Source: Desulfobulbus rhabdoformis
GTDB lineage: Bacteria > Desulfobacterota > Desulfobulbia > Desulfobulbales > Desulfobulbaceae
DNA: 64,000 bases
Assembly: GCF_016919065.1 (NCBI RefSeq)
Contig: NZ_JAFFQA010000007.1
Coordinates: 93,271 to 157,270, forward strand
Reading direction: 5' to 3'
Part shown: positions 60,535 to 64,000 of the stretch, piece by piece
Numbering within the stretch: position 1 is the stretch's first letter
How the letters are laid out: the number at the start of each line of letters is the position of its first letter
Translations under genes and position numbers: made by a program
The notes under the pieces: model-generated
Told to the model about the DNA's origin: nothing
The model's database searches: none
The model's input: the letters and a program-made list of their open reading frames with translations, nothing else

Positions 60535-60885
60535 TTAAAAATTGAAGACCTTGGCCTCCGCTGCCATATCAATCAGGTGGGGACCACCGTCCAGAGCCAT
60601 GTTGGTGTGAAATTTGGCTTCGTCCAGCTGGCGATTTTTAGCGCAGGGGGTACAGATACCGGTCTGAACTTCGTTTTCGATCAGGTAGGGCAGGTAATCG
60701 TTGACACAGTCGCCGGTCACGGTTTTTTCGCTACCGTCCTTATCTTTCATGGCCCAGTCAACACCGCTGTCGATGAAAAAGAGATTCACGGTATGCCCCT
60801 TGGAGTGGGCGATTTTGGCGAACTGAAAGCAACGGGTCGCTTTCTCGAAATGGTTATCGCGCAACACAAAAAGAAAATTTGCCAT
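60535..60885 (-). CDS. DsrE/DsrF-like sulfur-relay family protein
   Basis: A 116-residue small protein. FLFVLRDNHFEKATRCFQFA in part (FLFVLRDNHFEKA, 4-16), the central VNLFFIDSGVDWA (about 33-45) and GICTPCAKNR (about 76-85, two Cys) fit the DsrE fold. Such proteins carry persulfide sulfur in sulfur oxidation and reduction, or in tRNA thiolation. The start has GGAGGAGAT-like purines upstream. It is monocistronic and divergent from the hydrolase. Confidence 0.8.
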   Translation of the reverse strand: MANFLFVLRDNHFEKATRCFQFAKIAHSKGHTVNLFFIDSGVDWAMKDKDGSEKTVTGDCVNDYLPYLIENEVQTGICTPCAKNRQLDEAKFHTNMALDGGPHLIDMAAEAKVFNF

Positions 60886-61046
60886 GCTGGTATCTCCTCC
60901 TGATCATTCAACCTATGGAAATGGGCAGGCTGAAAGGGGATTGCCTGTCCGTGGATAAATTGCACGGGTGTATCCGTGATTACCCTATGATAATAAACAG
61001 GAATAATACCGCTCGGCAACGTGAAAAATATAAGAAGAACAGAACG

Positions 61047-62027
61047 ATGAGCCACAAAGACCACATTGAAGGACTGGAGCGTCCACGACAGCTCTCTCCC
61101 CCCTGGTGGCTGCAAAGCCCGCACCTGCAAACCCTCTGGCCAAAATTTTTTCGCCGAATTCCGCAGCTGGAGTTTAGAGAGGAACGGCTGGAGCTTGCGG
61201 ATGGAGACTTTATCGATCTTGCCTGGGTTGAAAGGGCGACAGGCCCCATCGTTCTCATGCTACACGGCCTGGAGGGGAATCTGCGCTCCCATTATGCCCG
61301 ACCGGTACTCTCCACCCTGGCCGAAGCCGGTTTTCAACCTGTCTTTATGTTTCTGCGTGGATGCAGCGGCGAGCCCAATCGTCTCTCTCGCACGTATCAT
61401 TCCGGAGCAGCAGAGGATTTGGCTGAGGTCCTGGCCTTACTTGCGGCAAGTGGCCGACCTGTTTTTGCCGCACTGGGATTTTCTCTAGGGGGGAATCTTT
61501 TGCTGCGTTATCTGGGGATACACGGATCTGAGGCACTTGTTCAGGTAGCCATGGCGGTCTCTGTTCCCTTTGTGCTGGGCGATGCGGCAAAGCGGTTGGA
61601 AAAAGGGCCGTCGCGCATATATCAGCGCTATCTGATGAACCGATTGAAACGTTCGTATCTGCGCAAATTTGCCGAGACGCCTTCACCCATTCAGGTCGAT
61701 TTGGAAAAAATTCACACGCTCTGGCAATATGACGAGCAGATAACCGCGCCGCTGAATGGGTTTCAAGGGGCCGATGATTATTATCACCAGTGCAGCTCGA
61801 TTCACTATCTCAAAGATATCACCGTCCCCACCCTGATTTTACACAGCCAGGACGATCCCTTCATGTACCCGCACAACGTCCCGACGCAGGAACAGGTCGG
61901 ACCGGGGGTAGAGTTGGCCATTCAAGCGCATGGAGGGCATGTCGGCTTTATCGAGGGGGCTAGGCCGGGAGCAAAGGAATGTTTGATAGATCGCTTGGCC
62001 CCGGCGTTTTTTCAGAGAAATTTGTGA
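61047..62027 (+). CDS. Alpha/beta hydrolase, YheT-like
   Basis: A 326-residue hydrolase. WWLQSPHLQTLWP (about 20-32) is the YheT-family opening. VLMLHGLEGNLRSHYA (about 70-85), the nucleophile elbow GFSLGGNLLLRYLG (Ser about 148) and the late His in HGGHVGFIEG are seen. Asp in LHSQDDPFM completes the triad. The start at 61047 is the last credible ATG; an earlier ATG at 60879 has no support. Substrate unknown. Confidence 0.85.
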   Translation: MSHKDHIEGLERPRQLSPPWWLQSPHLQTLWPKFFRRIPQLEFREERLELADGDFIDLAWVERATGPIVLMLHGLEGNLRSHYARPVLSTLAEAGFQPVFMFLRGCSGEPNRLSRTYHSGAAEDLAEVLALLAASGRPVFAALGFSLGGNLLLRYLGIHGSEALVQVAMAVSVPFVLGDAAKRLEKGPSRIYQRYLMNRLKRSYLRKFAETPSPIQVDLEKIHTLWQYDEQITAPLNGFQGADDYYHQCSSIHYLKDITVPTLILHSQDDPFMYPHNVPTQEQVGPGVELAIQAHGGHVGFIEGARPGAKECLIDRLAPAFFQRNL

Positions 62028-62193
62028 TGACTTGCCGCGCGTGAAAAATGGGACGGTGAAATATGTGGTCTGGTCCTTTTCCCCTCCTACCACAACACCT
62101 CCTATCTCTTCTTTATGGAGCGTTTGCTACAGCTATGATGGACTGTAACGTTTTTCTTTTCCTAAAAGACGCCACCCCTCCCTCCTTATGAGT

Positions 62194-62778
62194 CTATCGC
62201 TCCAGCAGCAATCCCCAGGCAAGGCAGGGGAGCCAAATGAGAAGATGACCTCCAAGGAGCCATATTCGCAAGCGATGCTCCCAGATCGTGCGCCGAAAGA
62301 GCAAAAACGAATAGAGTGGGAGAAGAATACCGAGTTCAATGAAAAGGTTGCGATACAGGTAATAATTAGTCAACACCAGTCTACCAGCACTTGGGAGAAC
62401 CCCAAACGGAAGCGTCATGCCGACATCCGTGAATGGCCAGAGCAGCGGAAGAGGATACACGCCAACCAGGAGATCGAGAACCAGGTGAGAATAGGCGGCT
62501 CCAAACACCTGAATGATCCGTTCTGTGCGCCCCTGACGAGGAGTATATCGAAGAAGATAGAAAAGCGTGCATGCCGGAAGAAGCGAACAGAAGACGACGG
62601 AATGCGTGAACCGTATGAAAAAATTGATTCCAAACAGCCAGAGTACCCCGTATTCGCTATCGGGGAAACAGGCCAGCACGATCAGCCAACACGACCAGAG
62701 GAGTGGCCGCGTAAACGGCTGACGATCATGAAACGCTATGGCGGCTCCCGTTATTGAATGACTGACGAATGACGACAT
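62194..62778 (-). CDS. YdjM/DUF457-like membrane-bound metal-dependent hydrolase
   Basis: A 194-residue inner-membrane protein with about 5 helices. SHSITGAAIAFHDRQ (6-20), FPDSEYG (about 43-49) and RFTHSVVF (about 61-68) supply the His/Asp set of the family, and SHLVLDL is near 103. The start at 62778 has AGAAGGAAG upstream. Its activity is uncharacterised. Confidence 0.8.
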   Translation of the reverse strand: MSSFVSHSITGAAIAFHDRQPFTRPLLWSCWLIVLACFPDSEYGVLWLFGINFFIRFTHSVVFCSLLPACTLFYLLRYTPRQGRTERIIQVFGAAYSHLVLDLLVGVYPLPLLWPFTDVGMTLPFGVLPSAGRLVLTNYYLYRNLFIELGILLPLYSFLLFRRTIWEHRLRIWLLGGHLLIWLPCLAWGLLLER

Positions 62779-62796
62779 AATCTTCCTTCTTCTCAA

Positions 62797-62981
62797 TATC
62801 CATAAAGGGGCAGCATGTGGTCATCTCATGCAATACTCGTGGGATCCCGCATCCTACTGTGGCAACGGGATAGCGATAAGTTGAGCGGCAAAGTACCACT
62901 TGAAGATTCCGACAAACTTTCAATGGTAAGGATTGCCGCCAGTGGTATTTGTCAGCTCGAACGCTTGATTATGTATGTTTA
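62797..62981. other. Intergenic region
   Basis: About 185 bases, with no gene or repeat recognised. Confidence 0.35.
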
Positions 62982-63707
62982 TTAATCATTTAAATAGAAA
63001 GTTATGGTTGTGACAACTCGGACATCTTTTTCTATTTTGGCTGTATCTCCATATTGTTCTCCGGCGTCACGTACAAAAAAGTTTCCTTGCCGCGCACTTC
63101 TAATTTTACCAACAGTGACGTTAGCGTTTTTGGCAAACTCGTTGGCGGCAATACGTGCGTTTTTGGTAGCCTCGCTGAGCATTTCTGGTTTTATTGTATT
63201 TAATTTGGTGAAATGATAGAGAGGATCTCTGTTTTCAATATCGATTCCTTCTGAAATCAGTTTGTTAACATTGCTTCGTACTTTACTGACTTGTTCAACA
63301 TTATTTGATTCCACGCTAATAGTACCCGTTAATTTATGGGTTTCATCTACCAATTTTTGATTCTCATCTCGATATTCTAAAAACTCATACCTTAATACTC
63401 CTGATTGAATCTCATCTTCCGTGAAACCATTTTCTTTAAGTAGATTCTTAATTGTTACTTTATGTTTTTCTGCTTTTTCGTATAAGTTTGGTATCTCTTC
63501 TTTTTTGCTGCCAGATACGGTGTAAGCTATTGTCCAATTGACTCTATCTGCTTTAACTCTTCTTTCAGCTAATCCTTTAACCTCGGCTGTGTTGAGAGCA
63601 ACCTTGGAGTTGTATAATGTTTGTCCAATAAAGTAACCAGAAACCGCTAGCCCAATTGCTACAAATAGGCCGAGAAAGAATAGACCACCTTGAGTTTCTT
63701 TGTTCAT
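62982..63707 (-). CDS. SIMPL-domain (DUF541) protein
   Basis: A 241-residue protein with one N-terminal membrane helix (about 8-30, GLFFLGLFVAIGLAVSGYF) and an outward SIMPL domain (GLAERRVKADRVNWTIAYTV in part, ATKNARIAANEFAKNANV in part, DVRVVTTITFYL). SIMPL proteins are often periplasmic, with unclear function. The gene is visibly more AT-rich than its neighbours and rich in Lys/Asn codons, suggesting recent transfer. Confidence 0.85.
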   Translation of the reverse strand: MNKETQGGLFFLGLFVAIGLAVSGYFIGQTLYNSKVALNTAEVKGLAERRVKADRVNWTIAYTVSGSKKEEIPNLYEKAEKHKVTIKNLLKENGFTEDEIQSGVLRYEFLEYRDENQKLVDETHKLTGTISVESNNVEQVSKVRSNVNKLISEGIDIENRDPLYHFTKLNTIKPEMLSEATKNARIAANEFAKNANVTVGKIRSARQGNFFVRDAGEQYGDTAKIEKDVRVVTTITFYLND

Positions 63708-64000
63708 GATTTTCTCTCTATGAATTTTATTTTACTGCCCTGAATTAGGTTCCGGGCCAGCCATTCCCGGAGCCCCACTCTAATGGCACAGGAAGCTGCT
63801 TTGTAGTCCGTAAATCGCCTCAAATTCATGATGAGTATGCGGCAACAGAAGCAAACGGGTCATTTTCTGGGATTATTAACGAAAAATCGTATTTTTTAGG
63901 CGCATTTATCCATCCGTTCTTGCCCGCATTTTTCAGACAAGAAACCTGATCTTTGAAAATATAATTGCCCCGTTACCTTGATAACGGAACTTGCTTATGC
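63708..64000. other. Right-hand end without recognised gene
   Basis: The last ~290 bases contain no credible reading frame and no recognised repeat or RNA. A promoter for the SIMPL gene should lie near 63710-63760. Confidence 0.35.

Noticed and set aside
62188..62757. 189-codon plus-strand frame
   Set aside because: It is antisense to the YdjM-like gene, which has membrane helices and conserved His/Asp residues.

Overview
The window reads as one chromosomal stretch of an anaerobic, Gram-negative bacterium, most like a sulfate-reducing or propionate-metabolising member of the Desulfobulbales (former Deltaproteobacteria). This placement is inference. It rests on the anaerobic cobalamin genes with a CbiK chelatase, a sodium-pump type methylmalonyl-CoA decarboxylase/propionyl-CoA carboxylase set, a DsrE-family protein, and lipoprotein and PilZ genes of proteobacterial type. 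No rRNA or complete phylogenetic marker set is present.

Layout. Bases 1-8.7 kb hold housekeeping genes: a partial solute-binding protein, a PilZ protein, an IHF/HU protein, a 5'-nucleotidase lipoprotein, lepB, pyrB, pyrC, queC and sfsA. Bases 9-13.2 kb are a glycolytic run, gap-rimI-pgk-tpiA-secG, ending in tRNA-Leu(GAG). Bases 13.3-31.6 kb are an ethanolamine-utilisation bacterial microcompartment (BMC) locus: an Eat-type permease, eutS, the two-component antitermination pair eutV/eutW, eutA, eutB, eutC, eutL, eutK-like, eutE, eutM, eutT, pduL, a small flavoprotein-like gene, eutN, a BMC-T gene, an unknown gene, eutQ, pduS, pduT and eutP. The locus mixes eut and pdu parts and shows no eutG, eutH, eutJ or classical eutD. 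Bases 32-36.4 kb carry an MFS transporter, a cupin and a DUF1538-DUF1538-PII-CBS operon. Bases 37.1-41.4 kb hold a small winged-helix protein, a GAF-ANTAR regulator, an FMN-dependent glutamate synthase-like enzyme and a KaiC-like/XRE/cupin fusion. Bases 41.8-53.5 kb are a minus-strand cobalamin operon (cbiK-btuCDF-cbiA-C-D-ET-L-F-G-H) behind a cobalamin riboswitch and terminator. Bases 53.6-59.2 kb are a biotin-dependent carboxylase/decarboxylase operon. The rest holds a CBS protein, a DsrE protein, a hydrolase, a YdjM-like membrane protein and an AT-rich SIMPL-domain gene.

How it fits together. EutBC cleaves ethanolamine using adenosylcobalamin. EutT makes that cofactor, EutA reactivates the enzyme, and the cbi operon can supply the corrin ring. 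Acetaldehyde is converted to acetyl-CoA by EutE and to acetyl phosphate by PduL. With no alcohol dehydrogenase in the locus, PduS and two cysteine-pore BMC-T proteins are candidates for moving electrons across the shell. Methylmalonyl-CoA metabolism, encoded downstream, is also usually B12-linked.

Regulation. Three leaders (before eat, before eutA and before the glutamate synthase-like gene) each show the tandem hexaloop hairpins of ANTAR target RNAs, with the second hairpin overlapping an intrinsic terminator. The loops are almost identical (AACGGC, AACGGA, AACGAA, AATGGC). Two ANTAR proteins are encoded beside them: EutV and a GAF-ANTAR protein.

Repeats. Two families of small non-coding elements with terminal inverted repeats are scattered between genes. 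One is about 143 bp with five copies, two of them enlarged by a nested 17-bp-class motif. The other is up to about 118 bp with termini TGAATCCGTGA/TCACGGATTCA.
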